From positions 123,759,406-123,823,405 of the forward strand of contig OX328132.1 of the NCBI GenBank assembly GCA_946811695.1: a stretch of DNA of 64,000 nucleotides, written 5' to 3'. This stretch comes from Gonocerus acuteangulatus. Lineage: Eukaryota; Arthropoda; Insecta; Hemiptera; Coreidae. Below are positions 25,401-39,485 of this stretch, one piece after another. The notes below the pieces were generated by a model. That model was not told the DNA's origin. It was given only the letters and a program-made list of their open reading frames with translations, and made no database searches. The position numbers and the translations under genes were made by a program. Every line of letters begins with the position of its first letter. Position 1 is the first letter of the stretch.

Positions 25401-28400
25401 ATTTCCAACAAGTGTTCATCAAGGATATTCTGGAAAAAATAAACAAGTTTTGTAAAGAATTTTATCGGGTTGAGCTTGTATGCCCATGGTTCTATAGAGC
25501 AAATTTTATAAGGCATGGCACTAGTTTTAAGCTTCTTCAGGAATTCAGGATCTTTTCATGGTGGCATGTCATTAAAATACTATTTGCTCCATACTGTTGG
25601 TAGAAATCATTACATAATAATTTGGAAATCATATTTATCTTCAAGGGTTCAAGCAACTTATTATTTATTTATTTTTTGAGGCCTAAATTTGATTAGTTTT
25701 CATGGTAGTAAATTCATGGGGTAACAGTGTAGCATAAAAAGAGGAATAGTATTAGTTTTTTAGAAGCACCTATAATTAATAAATAAATAAAAATAAATAT
25801 TAGTTTTTATAGAGTTAATTTAACATATAATGAACTATAATATATGCATAAAAAACAATATTATTTATTATCATTTTAGTACAAAATGGTGGCAAAAGAG
25901 GCAATCTTTGAAAACCTTTTTTTTTAAAAAACTGCTTCATGCAAGAAGTATTTCTCCTAAATTATGTCCTGCTCAAGAAGAAGATTAAGATGCTCCAGCT
26001 TAAAATGAAGGTTATCTTTTATCTTCTAGTGTCACCATTCAATTGTTGGATTAAGGCTCCCTGACTGCGCCTAGGTAAATTAATTTACTAGGTACCAGCA
26101 AAGGAGAAAATCAGGCAGCAAGAGCATAGTACTTATCACACTATCTCCACAGTGTGCTGTATGTTCAAGAATCAGATATCTCTAGAGTCTGTGCCTCCGG
26201 GCCTGAAACTGGACTTTTTTTTTAACCCTGCTCAAATTTAAAGACCTCTATATCTAAATAATATTTCTTTCAATGTATCAAAAGGATTTTCTTTAAATCA
26301 AACGTTAATTTTTTGTAAAAATAGCATATTTTCAAAAAGAAAATTGTGTTTTGGCAAATCATAAGCAGCTAATTGAGTAAAAAAAAAGTTTACATCAAAT
26401 ATATATTTAAAAAAAAGACTTCAAACTTCCATATATGATGTAATTTTGAAGTTATTAAAATTTCAAATCAATCCATGAAATAAATTCTGAGTAATCTTTT
26501 CTTCCAGTAAGTAAAAAGTAATTTCAAGAAACTGAAACTGACTTGACAGAGAATCCTCACTACTTAATCCTTATATGAATCCATGCAGGTTTGACCCCCC
26601 TGAACATTAATTTTTGAAATCCCTTAAAGTGGATTTTGTAGCCAATGACCCTCTCCCTAAAGCCGTAATCATAGAGAAACGGAATAAGCATAAAATATGT
26701 GCCTCAATCTTGTAGAAGTATGAGAGTACACACAAAATCTATTTCATCATAAAACAATTATCAATGGAAACGTGTCAAATATTCTCTTCTCCCACTCACT
26801 AAAACCTTTCCCTTCTTAATGCTTGTGTTTTATTTTTTCCCAATTGCCAATAGATATTTAAACAACACACTTGATTTCAAACCCAATTATGATCAATTTA
26901 ATATAAACAGAAACTATTATTATTACAGAATAGTATGCAAACGTCATATTGTCTTTAATTTTGCACAATAATGTATATCATTGCAAACATAATATTGTCG
27001 GTTCTTCCTAGGACACTAGTAACACTCAGTTGTCTCACTAATCTCATTGGCAGCAAGATGGAAATCAAGTTACCTCACCTTAGTCATTCTCATCAATTTA
27101 TTGCAGCTAAAAAACCACACATCTCCACCATAATGATTTTATTTAATTCTTAAAGTGACACCTTTAGACCCACAGCTCCATCAGTGTGAATCATTGGACG
27201 CAGTTGATATGCAGACTGAGTCTGCAGTCTGAAGTTTTTATTCCTGGAATATGCAGTACCAGTACCATACGATCAAATCAAAGTCAAGTTTACATTAACT
27301 TGTGCTATGGTTGCATTAATATGTTGAGGAAAAAGTGAAAAGAAAAGCTATGTGGTTATCAAAATCAAAGAGAACAACGTATCCCATTAAACAGACATTC
27401 ACAGAGACAGTATTCCGAAATCAATGACTGAGTAAGTAATTACATATTTTGACAAGGTAATTACTGAAATTCGGCTTTCTAAATTGGGAGTAATAAATAG
27501 TTCTACACTTTATAATAATTTGGATTCTATGCCATATGATATCTATATCCAGCATATAAAATATAAATAAATGAATATAAATAATTCATACATAATATTT
27601 TATGCAGTTTTAATTCTTGTTCTTAAACAAATATGAGTGAAATGCCTTTGAACACCCACAGTATTTTGAGGAGTATAAGTTAATTTATAATGATTAACAC
27701 AGTAAATAAACTAAATATTGTATACCTGTTTTCGCTTTAGTTTGGATATTTGCAATTCAGTCTTGGTGATTTCCCTGTCAACTTTAGCAATGCCGTGTAA
27801 AAGGTCATCCTTAGTTGAACGGAAGTTAGATTCCTCCTGTAGTGCTTCAGATGGAAGAGTTGGAGAGATAGCTTCTACCTGCGGATTGTAAGTTGAAGCA
27901 GGCTGGGAATCATCCTAAATAGAGGTGGTATATACATACATAATATAATTGAGTTTTGTTGAATATTGTGAATAATAAAAAAAAAAAAATAAAGAGGGGA
28001 ATATATAACTTGCGTTTCTTTCTTTCATTTTTTTTTTTAATAAAGCCATTGAATGAATAAGGAGAGGGAAATAAAATATCATAAAATAAAGCTTTGTACA
28101 ACCTCTAAACTTTAATGGAGTAATCACTTTTTTTTTTAATTAAATAATTTAATTCATACATACTCTCGTTTCTACACGCAAATTCCGTTGTATATCTGGT
28201 TTAGGCTCACCAAGCCTTATTTTCTTCAATGGGGCTTCTGAGCCCTGAGGTGGAGGGCCACTGATTGGATCTCGGAAACCTTCGCTTCTACAAAACATGA
28301 TATCAATTTAAGTAAACATATGTATATATAAAATTTCTGTTTACAAAAATGTTAATAACAATATGAATGTATTTAATTAAATGTATATAGAACCTTAAAA

Positions 28401-31283
28401 CAGATAATTTATATTTTACGAGTATATACTTTATAAAGTTATTAATTTATTGTAACACTTTAAATGCTGCCACCATCACTTTCGGCTGCTACTGCGATTG
28501 ATTTTAATTTACTTCCCATCTGACTGATTATTTTTAGGGCAATGAGAAACTGAATGGGCCAAAGCTCCATACAGTGCTCACCGTCTCTGGGAATGGGTGA
28601 CGAGTGCAACAGATGGTGCTCACAGTCCAGCCACAAGGACTTGATGAGCACCATATGGTGCTCTCGTATTGAATGTGTTAATTAAAAATCTAAAGTTTGA
28701 AAACAATACACAAAATTTAAAAAAAAATCATGAGTAAATTTAGATGTTTTTTTTTTTAAATTTCATATTGTATTAAACAAAAAATGTCTTATATGGTTAG
28801 AGAGTTACTCAGATAAACTGGATGAATATGTAAGTAACATGGAAGATAAATTTAAAACTTAAATACTTGATATATTTTTATAATTTAAAGAGTTAAAAAA
28901 AATATACACTTAAAATAGAAAGTACGATATAAATAAAATAAAATACATCAACTTACTGGTGCAAACGGTTCCGAGATAATGACAAATACTCATTTGATGG
29001 AAGTAAGGAGATTCGTGGTTTAATTTGTTCACTTCGTACAAATTCCACATTCTGACTCCTTTCACTGACAAGATTCTAGAAGTAAAAAATTGGTAAGAAT
29101 ATGTTGTTTATATAATTTACAATTAACAAATGGAAATCTGATCAATCAAAAAAAAAAAATTTAATTCAAATAATTTGGTAATAGGAATTATGAATATGAC
29201 CCAAAACTAAATATAACTTCATAATGATAAATGTATGCTTTACAGGCCTAACTTCTCCAATTTCATTTATTTTATTGTGACAAAGGTCTGAATGATTTGT
29301 CCCTCTATACTATATAAAAAAAATTGCTGTATATAATTATTTTAACCCTTTCATTACTGTAGACTGCTGTAGAAGTCAAGATGCGCTGGCCCCTGGAACC
29401 AAGTACCTGACTAGCAGTCGAGAGCTGCCGGGCTCCCACCACAAAGGACTTCTACAGCAGTCGGACCCGCTTCTCTTGTTTACTGGCTCCCTGCAACCTA
29501 ATTTTTCAGGAGTTCCACCTTGCGGCAAGGACTGATGAAAGCTTTAAGCTATTTCTTTCACCACTACTTGTTGGGAGAACTTGGATCGGGCTCGAAAAAA
29601 ATAACTCTGTCAATGTTAGATCCAAAGCCCTAAATCAAAAAGGAGGATTTTTTTTGTCTTAAAAAAGAAGAGGTTATTTATTTATTTAACTTCATTGATT
29701 AGTACTTATATCATAAAAAAAATTATTTTTCGTATTAAAAATTAATAAATCAAAAATTATAATCTATAAAAGAATTTATTGGAGCATATAATTACACAAT
29801 TCAATCTAAATATTCCGAGCTAAAAGAAAAAGTAAATAAATAATAAAATTAAGTTTTCCTACAATTTGAAATTTTAGGGGAGGCAATTATAAAAAAGTGT
29901 TCACGCACATAGAGAGGAGGGCAAGAATAACTTCATAACTGTGGCCCAGCCATGCAAAAAGATCGCTGTACTGCGGGGTCGGCAAACCCACTCTACCTGC
30001 CGTAAGGTAAGGGTTAATAGCCAGATCATTTCATTTTTTGGTCATTTTTAATATTTTATTTTTCATGTTTCAAGAATATAGTTTCAAAAATTAAAAATCT
30101 TTGTTATATAAATGTACCAAAGCCAGGCAATTATGATAATAGAATATAAAATATGTGGCAGGCATCATATGTGACATTATAAGATATTTGATGGTTAAGA
30201 CTAATAATAGAGAATCATTTATAATTTAAAGGAATGAAAAAGAAGATTGACACTTTCTTTAATAATCTCTAAATAACAAGTGGAGCCCATGAGATTGCTA
30301 AAAAGGGTATAGGTATGTACACTTAATATATACATAATCTACTATTTTATTTCTAGCACAATTTTATTTTTGTAACACTGAAAATTATATTTTAAAATAG
30401 GGCAATAAGAAAAATACATTGACCTAGAGCAATGATGGAATGTTTCTAAATTGTATCCATCATGGTTTATCAATTGTTCATAGAATCCCTTCAACTTTAT
30501 AATATTTAGGTAATTATTGGATATCTGATATAAATAATATCAAGTGTGAATAATATGGCTTGAATTGTACATTTATTTAAAAAAAAACATTAAAAACCAA
30601 AAAAACATAATGTAATGAAAAAACATTTATATGGGACATAAAAATAAAATTTAATAAAAACAAAAAAATAATAGCCAATCTTCTTACTGTAGTAGACCGG
30701 CTAGACGAGTATAAGTTTTCACGATACTGGACAGGAGTAGCTCCCGGTGGTGGAGCATAAGGCGCAGGGTGGATATAGCGCATAGGGTTGTAATTTGACG
30801 CAGGAACTGAAGAATATGGTCCAGGATTATGGCTGGTGACAGGTATGTGTTGTTGAGGGCTGCTTTTATAGGATCTGACATCCCTCTCCTGATTTTGCGA
30901 AGGCCTCCTGATCAATAATAACAGAAAATTTAGAAATTGTATATCATCACTTACAGTCATTTATAAATAATACTCCAACAAAGTAACATATTTTACATTA
31001 AAACAAAAACAGCATACTAACAATACACAAATGAACATGCAAGATGCCAAATGAATAAGGAAAATGTATAATAGTTTTATGACTACAAAAATTTTTTTAT
31101 TTATTTACTACTACTATTATTTTAAAAGTGTATTTATTAGTATTTACATTTTAGCGCGGTTCCTCCCTCCCTCATAGGGAGGAACCCCGCTTATAGGGTT
31201 GATACAATGAAACAATCCGGAAGTGCCTACTAGAAAATTTTGCGTTTCAGAACCCCTGGAAACCGAAAATGATGGTAGTTCAA

Positions 31284-31343
<60 letters not shown>

Positions 31344-34300
31344 CTGTTTGCGCATTTCTGGCTTCCCTGATGGTCCGATTTTGATGAAATTTGGTACAAA
31401 AATGGAGCAATATGTGAAGGCATTGAATAAGAATGGCAACTGCTACCAATATATCTGCAAGATGTTCCCTGAATTATCTGTTGCTAAACTTAAAGAGGGA
31501 GTATTTGTTGGGCCACAAATTAGAAAGTAGTATTTGTTGGGCCACAATCCATGCCTGTTTTTTCAGTATCTGTCATAAATTCTTCCAATAAGTTATCAGA
31601 AATCAACTTTCTAATTTGTGGCCCAACAAATACTCCCTCTTTAAGTTTAGCAACAGATATTTCAGGGAACATTTTGCAGATATATTGGTAGCAGTTGCCA
31701 TTCTTATTCAATGCCTTCACATATTGCTCCATTAAGCCTAATTTTATGCGAAAAGGCAGTAAAAGGACATTTTTTGGGCCCACAAGACACTCTTGAATTG
31801 ATTTTTTTATTCCTGGTACAAGACTGTCTCTCTGCTTCTAATTTTTTTCTTGTGTAGTGATCGGATCGGGCTCTACTATCCCATTCACAAATAAAACATG
31901 GCATTTTAGTGCAGCCACACACCTGCCACTTATGTTCTTATTTGACTTTCCAGAAGTAATTCTAAGTTATGGTATGTTTCCTAAAGCTAAATTTGCAGGG
32001 ATTGGACTTAAAATAAGGCATTTATTGTTAATTGTTTATTGTTGTGAAGCTCATTCATTTCAACAATGCGAACAGTATTATTTCTTCGTTTTCTGGTTCC
32101 TTTTCAGTTCCATGTGCACAGAACTACATTAAAACATTATAGGTATAACTACTAATTGTGCAAAAATGGTACTTGGTAGAAAAAGATCGATTGTAGTTTT
32201 GGAATCAACACATACAATTTAGTAAAGTAGACCTATTTTGGAGGAAACCCCAGAATCATGCATATCGATGTAAACAATATCAAGTGCTTTTATAATGATT
32301 AAATGTAAAACTTTTGACAATGTATGTAGCAGATTATGGCATCCGGTGATTAAACCTAGAGAGAAAAGGAAAAACGAAATTCAGCCAATAAATGATCCAG
32401 ATGGAACCCACCAACCAGAATCCAGCAAGACAGGGACCAACCAATCAGGGACATGGAAGAGCAGATTACGCCCGCGGATGAATACAAAGATAGGTATTTA
32501 TACAGAAGAACTAGAAGGACATGCTCATTCTCAGACTAAGCCCTGAGGAAGCTGGCAGTATGACTAGCGAAACGTCGGCAAAGAAGTTTGTGACACGGTC
32601 AATACCAGAAGACTATAATATGTGTAATTTTTTATACTTTTGGATTCCTTGAAAAACTAAAAATATATAAAATAATGAGGTTTTTATTATTTTAAATTAT
32701 GTTAGTGTTTAATCAATATACTCATTAATATGGTAAATTATGATTACACAGGTCAACATTTAATCTAAAAAAAAACAACAACACTCAGAGCGGTATGCTC
32801 TTAATGGGGTTTTTGGGGTCGCTGATTACGATGAGTGGGTTGGTTTACCTTCATCGCATCAGATTCAAGGTCATTTGAAGATCAAATAGAGAAAAAACGT
32901 AGGAAAAATCTGAAAAAAATGCATATGTTTTTGAGGTCCCTGAGTCCGAATCCGTAGTTTATTTGACCTCCACGCCTTTTCCTAGAGGTAATTTGAAGGT
33001 CATTTTGAAGTCAAACAGATAAAAAACCTAAAAAAATTCATGCATATGTTTATGAAGTCCCTTAGTCCGAACCCGTAGTTTGTTTGACTCGTACTGCCTC
33101 CCAGAAAATTACTTTTATCAGATTTTGTCTACATTTTGTTCTCTATTCGATCTTCAAATGACCTCTAGGAAAAGGTGTAAAGGTCAAAAAAAACTACGGA
33201 TTCGGACTCAGAGACCTCAAAAACATATGCATGAATTTTTTCAGATTTTTCCAAGTTTTTTTTTTCTCTATTTGACCTTTAAATGACGATGAATATGATG
33301 TGATAAAGGTTAACCAACCCGCTCATCGTAATCAGGGACCCCAAAAACCCCATAAGGAACATACCACTCCGAGTGTTTTTTTTAGATCAAATGTTGACCT
33401 GTGTTATTATTTAAAAAAAAAAAAAGTTGGAAGGGCAAGCATAGCCATATTGGATATGGCCTCTTACTATGATTATCAAACAAGAATTACACAAATTAAT
33501 TTTCCCGTCCCTGAAAGGTCAATTTATATGCAGGGCATAATTATTAAGGGCTATGAACAGGAAGGCGGTCCATGGATAAACATATTGTTCTTTACATTTA
33601 CAAAAACCACTTTGAAAAGGTAATTAAATAATCCATGTTAATTGTTCTTACACATCACAAAGAGGTATCACTCAGCAAAAACCTACTTTAATTCTAAAAA
33701 TGATTATTTTACGGGTTTTTTTTTTTCAATTTTAGCTCAAATAACCAAAGGTAGCATTACACAAATATTTTATAATATGCATGCCATGCAATGCAACATT
33801 TCCAATATTCATTGGGCAGGCTTCAAAAGAAAAAAATGAAATAAGTATAAACACAAAAAATAGGATTATCTCAAGAGATTTCACAAAAAACAAAACAAAA
33901 GTTATGAAGAAGTCAGTTTTCCAGCTTCGAATGGGAGGACTTGTCATTCACTGTTCTATCTACCAAAATGCAGACTAGACAAACAATTGATGATATCTGT
34001 AACCGTATTCAAGAAAATGGATAAATATAGTTTTTCGGTTTGGGTAATTAGAATTTCTTGATTCAATTAAAATATTATCTACATGTTTGAAATTCATCTA
34101 AACTAAGTTTAAATTTTGGTTACATTAGAAGTTAAGGAAGTATTCGACAAAAAATATTTTATTAACCCTTACACACTGACGAATCAACATATTAGTGTTG
34201 AGCAGCTTTGGCCAAGACGACGAAGCGCCTATATTGAAGCGATGGACACACTTTTTTGTAATGTTTTTTTTTTCTTCAGTTTAGTCATCGCTAAAGCATA

Positions 34301-35195
34301 TTTATGCTAAAACTTATTTTACGTAATTGGGAATTTTAGTTTAAATTATTCGGAATTAATCTTACGTATTGCTAATGTAATAATTGTAATTTCTAATTAA
34401 AAAAAAGGATAACTGGGCAATGGGTAAATTACAGAAAATAGGGAGAAACTAAATAAATGAGATGGGGATAGCATATTTTCGCAGAATGTAAAGCAAGAAT
34501 CGGAGCGTTTAGAGACTAATATAGCTCTCTCTGAGGAGAGAGACGGGGTGAAGGCAGGGCCGTCTCAGGGAGTGACAAGTCTGAAGGTAGTCTAGTTTGG
34601 AAAGGGTTAATAGACATAAACTTTTGAGATCTTCAAAAATATTTGCAAAAAATCTCGAAAACAGTTAGAAAATCGTTGTAAGCGGAAGGTTAAAATTCCA
34701 AAGCTTAATAAATTCTCTACAAAAAAAAGGCCCTGAAGCAATTTTTGTTGGGGCGATGTCAATTGGAGAAATCTGGGCTTAAAAATCCGGAAGTGTCAGT
34801 TTTGTTCTTTTGAATGGGGTTTCGTCTCTGTTAAACTCACTTTTCATTTGGTTGGTTTTTTTTTGTTTTAAATTGCATTTAAGAATAAAATGAGTAGTTT
34901 AATAAAACTAGGTAAGAAAATGAAAAACGTATTGGCAATAGTGCTTTCCTTGAGCGAACGTTGAGAAGGTGGGGGCTGTCATTTCTGCTTAAGATACTGT
35001 CAGTCTCCTGTTGTGGCGCCTTAAATCTTCCTTCTCTTTGAGATTTCATTTTATATTTTTCACGGAAGATCAAAACCATTCAATAATAGCTTCCATTCCT
35101 TTACAAATGGCACGGGGGATATGATCGGAAACGCACTAAGATAACACAGTTCCTGCGAGTCGGACTATCTATCTATATCTATATCTATATCTATA

Positions 35196-35248
<53 letters not shown>

Positions 35249-36057
35249 TAGCTGTTACCCGGTGTGCCATGCTACACCTACTTTCTGCATCTAGAAAAGC
35301 CCAAATAAATTAGAAACCAAATAAGTAATATTAAAATCTAATAACACAAATCAGTAACTGTTCGAGTTCACAGTTTTGAGCCTGTGACCTCGGAACTGTT
35401 AGTCCTAGACGATTTTAACATAGTCTACGACTCTCCCCCTGTATCAACACCTACCTCTGTGTCAAGATTGATCAAAATCGGTCAATCGGTGTGGATTTGT
35501 ATAAGGAACAAACATACAGACAGACAGCTGGTAGACGTTTTTGACCTAGCCTATGACACTTCTCGTATCAAGACCTACCTGTGTGCCACGTTTGGTCAAA
35601 ATCAGTCAAACGGTGTGGTTTTGTATTACGAACATTCATACTAATAGACAGCTGGTAGACATTTTTGACCTAGCCTCTTACTCTCCCCGAATCAAGGTAG
35701 GTCTTAATACGGGGAGTGTTAGGTCAAAAACGTCTACCAGCTGTGTGTCTGTCTGTTTGTTCCTTATACAAATCCACGCCGATTGACAGATGTTGATCAA
35801 CAACAGACTGACAGATGTTGGTCAAAATCGTCAAAGACTCACAGTTTGAGGTGAACCCGAACAATTACATTGTGATTTTCGTTATTAGATACTGCGTTAA
35901 TATTACTTATTTGGTTTCTAATTTATTTTTGCTTTTCTAGATGCATAAAGTAAATGTACCATGGCATGCCGGGTAACAGCTTTTTATCTACATTAATGGC
36001 TTTATAGACAATTTATCCCAAGGAAGTTGCAAACATATTTTTGTTTCACCCTCTGGA

Positions 36058-36094
<37 letters not shown>

Positions 36095-38222
36095 GTTGCT
36101 TTGAAAATCTCAGATAATCAAAATCACATTTAATCTAAAGCCAGATAATTGAGATTTAAAAATACACTAATACATATGAGTGAGTGTACATTACATTACA
36201 TAGTAAAAATGAGTGTAGACATATTTTTACTTATTAATATTAACCCTAAGGAGACGGCGGGAGTCGTATGACAGAGGGTACCTGGTGACGAGACCCTCCC
36301 GATACCTGAGTGTCCCTCCTGTCGGCTACTAGCTACCTCCCTTCCACGCACGCTCCACAATTGTCTTGTTTTTTTTTTAGATTTCTGTTCTCGTATTAGT
36401 AATATATATATTCTTTAATTAGTGCAGAACCGTTTCCACGTAACACCTTAGTACTACTGAAAGAAAACTTATATCCCTGGAAACTGCAATGCTTCCTCAG
36501 CAAATTACATTCTTTACGCTTCGGAAAAAACCCACCGTCTTCGTCAAAATCCTAGAATGCTCTTCAATATTACTTTCTGGAGCAAAGGAAGGGCCGGGCT
36601 GCGATGTTTCATCTTCCGAGAAGTCTCAAACATGTATACTAAGAAATCTCACTAATAGTCTAAAAGAACTGGAGAAGCCTACCGCCCTTATTTTATTTTT
36701 TTTTTAACTTTCGAGCTCCGCAACAACGGCGATTTGCTCTTTAAAATACAACAAATACAGATTTATACAAAAATACAAACTTATAGAACCAAATACAACA
36801 AAAGAAAAGAAGCGACCGTCCTTATACGATATTGAGTGAGGTGGCTGCTGGAGAAGCCCACTGTCAGCCAGTCACGGCTTTGTGCTGGCTGATAGAGAAG
36901 CCCACCATCAGCCAGTCACGGCTTTGTGCTGGCTGCTGGAGAAGCCCACCGTCCAGAAAGGGTTAAAGTTAGTTATCATTATTAGATAATAAATTATTTT
37001 AAATTGCTTTATAACATAGTTTATTGTAATATATTGTTTGATAAGCTTGGATTTCTTAAAATAATATTTAAGAACATTATTGGGTCTCTCCGTGGTCTAG
37101 TGGTTAACGCCTTATATTCCTAAGTGGCAGATGGTGGGTTCAAGTCCAACCGGCGGCAGGAATTTTCTCAACTCATGGCTCGTTGAGAAAATTCCTCATT
37201 GCACCAGGATGTCGGCGCTAATGGCCGAGAATTTGATGCATCGTAAAAAAAAAAAAAAAAAAAAAAAATTATTACTATTTGATAAATTGTTATTACTTTT
37301 ATGAGAAAAGTGAATAGTCGCTAATAGTTATAAACACTATTATAAGCTAAGGAGATAAATCTACACAAAAAAACACTGTTAATTATGCATAGAAGAAATC
37401 GGCAAATCCCAGAGTTAAGTCTAAGCCAATAACGCCAACTGAAGGTCTGTGAAGACTCAGTTTGAACACAAAGTTGGATCACCTCCTAAAGCTGGTACTA
37501 ACACTACGGGCAAAAACGTTAAAAATATATCAATCAAAAAAGTCCGACTCGCAGGAACTGCATCATCTTAGGGTGGTTCCATTCTTATCCCTAGCCTCAT
37601 TTGGAAAGATTAAAGAAACAGTTATTATTTTGGTTCCGCCTTTCTTGAAAGGTCTTGATTTATGATCTTATCTGGATGGGTCGGCCAACCTCATAAAGGC
37701 CCTCGCTTAAAGGCAGTTGAAAATAGTTGAAGGTCTTTGAACCTCTCTCTTGGAAAGCTATATTTCTAACAATAAATTGTTTTTCTTATTTTACTTAAAC
37801 TGTTTTATTGTCAAATACATTATCCAACTATAAGCAATTAAAAAATAACAAGGAATAAAAACAGACAAAAAGAACCGTTCGAATAAATGAAATCAATTAC
37901 TTTCAAGTTTTAAGCACTTATTTCTCCGTTTGAAATCACCTAATCAAAATTTTCTTCAGAACCTTTTTTTTGTAGAGCATTTAGTAAGCTTTCGAATAGT
38001 AACCTTCCGCTTACCAAGATTCTCAACCGTTTTCGAGATATTAAGGAAAGTGGCCAACGGCCATAGCCACGTTGAATACACCAGTTCCCGTAGATCACCG
38101 AAGTTAAGCAATGTCGGGCATGGTCAGTACCTGAATGGGTGACCGACCATGTGCTGTTGGCATTATAAAAGGGTGGCAACCTATAGATAGCCCGGCGCTA
38201 ATGGCCAAGTTGTAGATGCGCC

Positions 38223-38256
<34 letters not shown>

Positions 38257-39386
38257 GTCAGCACTTCCAGATTGCGTCATGAGGTTAACCTTATAAGCCG
38301 GGTTCCTCCCTATGGAGGGAGGGAGGAACCGCGCTAAAAGTATAGATCATCGGGGTTTGGTCATGTGGTTGAATAAAAATTAGATTTTATAATAACTAAA
38401 ATGTCTTTTATTTTTGCCAATGTTTGGCTTGACATAAGATAGTGTTATTAGAATTTACCATTACCATATCTGTTTACAGCCCTGAAGAAGGCTTACATGT
38501 CAAGCTGAAACGTTGGCAAAAATAAAACTCATTTTAGTTATAAAATGTAGTTTTCATTGATTCACAGGACCAAACCCCGATCACCTACACCTTCTAAATC
38601 TCAAGGGTCGAGTATTTCTTCTCGTATATGAATTAAGGTTACATGGCTCAAAATTAAATCAGATCTTAACTAATCAACCGGAGTAGAATGGTAGGTACAT
38701 TATGAGGAGATAGGGGATAGGATAATGAGGGAAATAAGATCAAAGTATCCTTTGTAATGTTCAACACAGGGTCTTATCAGAATCAAAATACAATATTCCC
38801 ATAGGAAATATTTATACAATTTAAATACACCTTCACTGTTTCAAGAATATTAACTAACATCAATAACATTATAATCGAAATATATGTTTTTGTCAGGATT
38901 CGGTTGTGGTATCTTAATGAAACTACCTTTTTATGATATTTTTTCGAAGACCACATCCAGTTACTTTTGAAGTAACAGTAGTGATTTTAAGTGATTTAGC
39001 GCATGCGCATAACTCCTTTGCATTTCTATTGGAGGATTCCTATGATCAACTCTATTGGTTCTTGCTGGGAGTAAAGTAACCTTCAACAGTAAATAAGTGT
39101 TTGTTTGTGAAAAAGCTCTGCTTATGTTAGTCAGAAAAAATGGTTCTTTTACAATTAGTTCACGATGTTCCTGACAAGGAAAAAGTGATTGGTTTCTTAC
39201 TCGCAGAAATTAATAGAATTCTATTAATTTTAGCGAGTTGGATTGACTAGAGTTGCTAAAATTAATAGAATTCTATTAATTTTAGCGATTTGGATTGAAT
39301 AGAGTTTTTATATATTTTTGAGCAAGCGAAGCGAGCAGAAACGCATAGCCGGTATGCCCATAATGCTAAATAAATCTAAAATATCC

Positions 39387-39485
<99 letters not shown>

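Larger units (their letters stand above)
23790..27725. other. NCOR introns 5 to 9: unexplained AT-rich DNA
   Basis: Outside exons 6-9 and the SINE B fragment at 26070 the introns are AT-rich with short oligo-A/T runs. Scanning both strands, I recognised no other coding remnant or structured repeat. Confidence 0.5.

Noticed and set aside
32295..32546. Plus-strand ORF of 83 codons
   Set aside because: It runs into a foldback-family arm and has no recognisable domain; probably repeat-derived.
38053..38162. Functional 5S rRNA gene
   Set aside because: About 11 bases are missing before the closing segment, and it is fused to a SINE tail with poly(A), so it is a 5S-derived SINE head.
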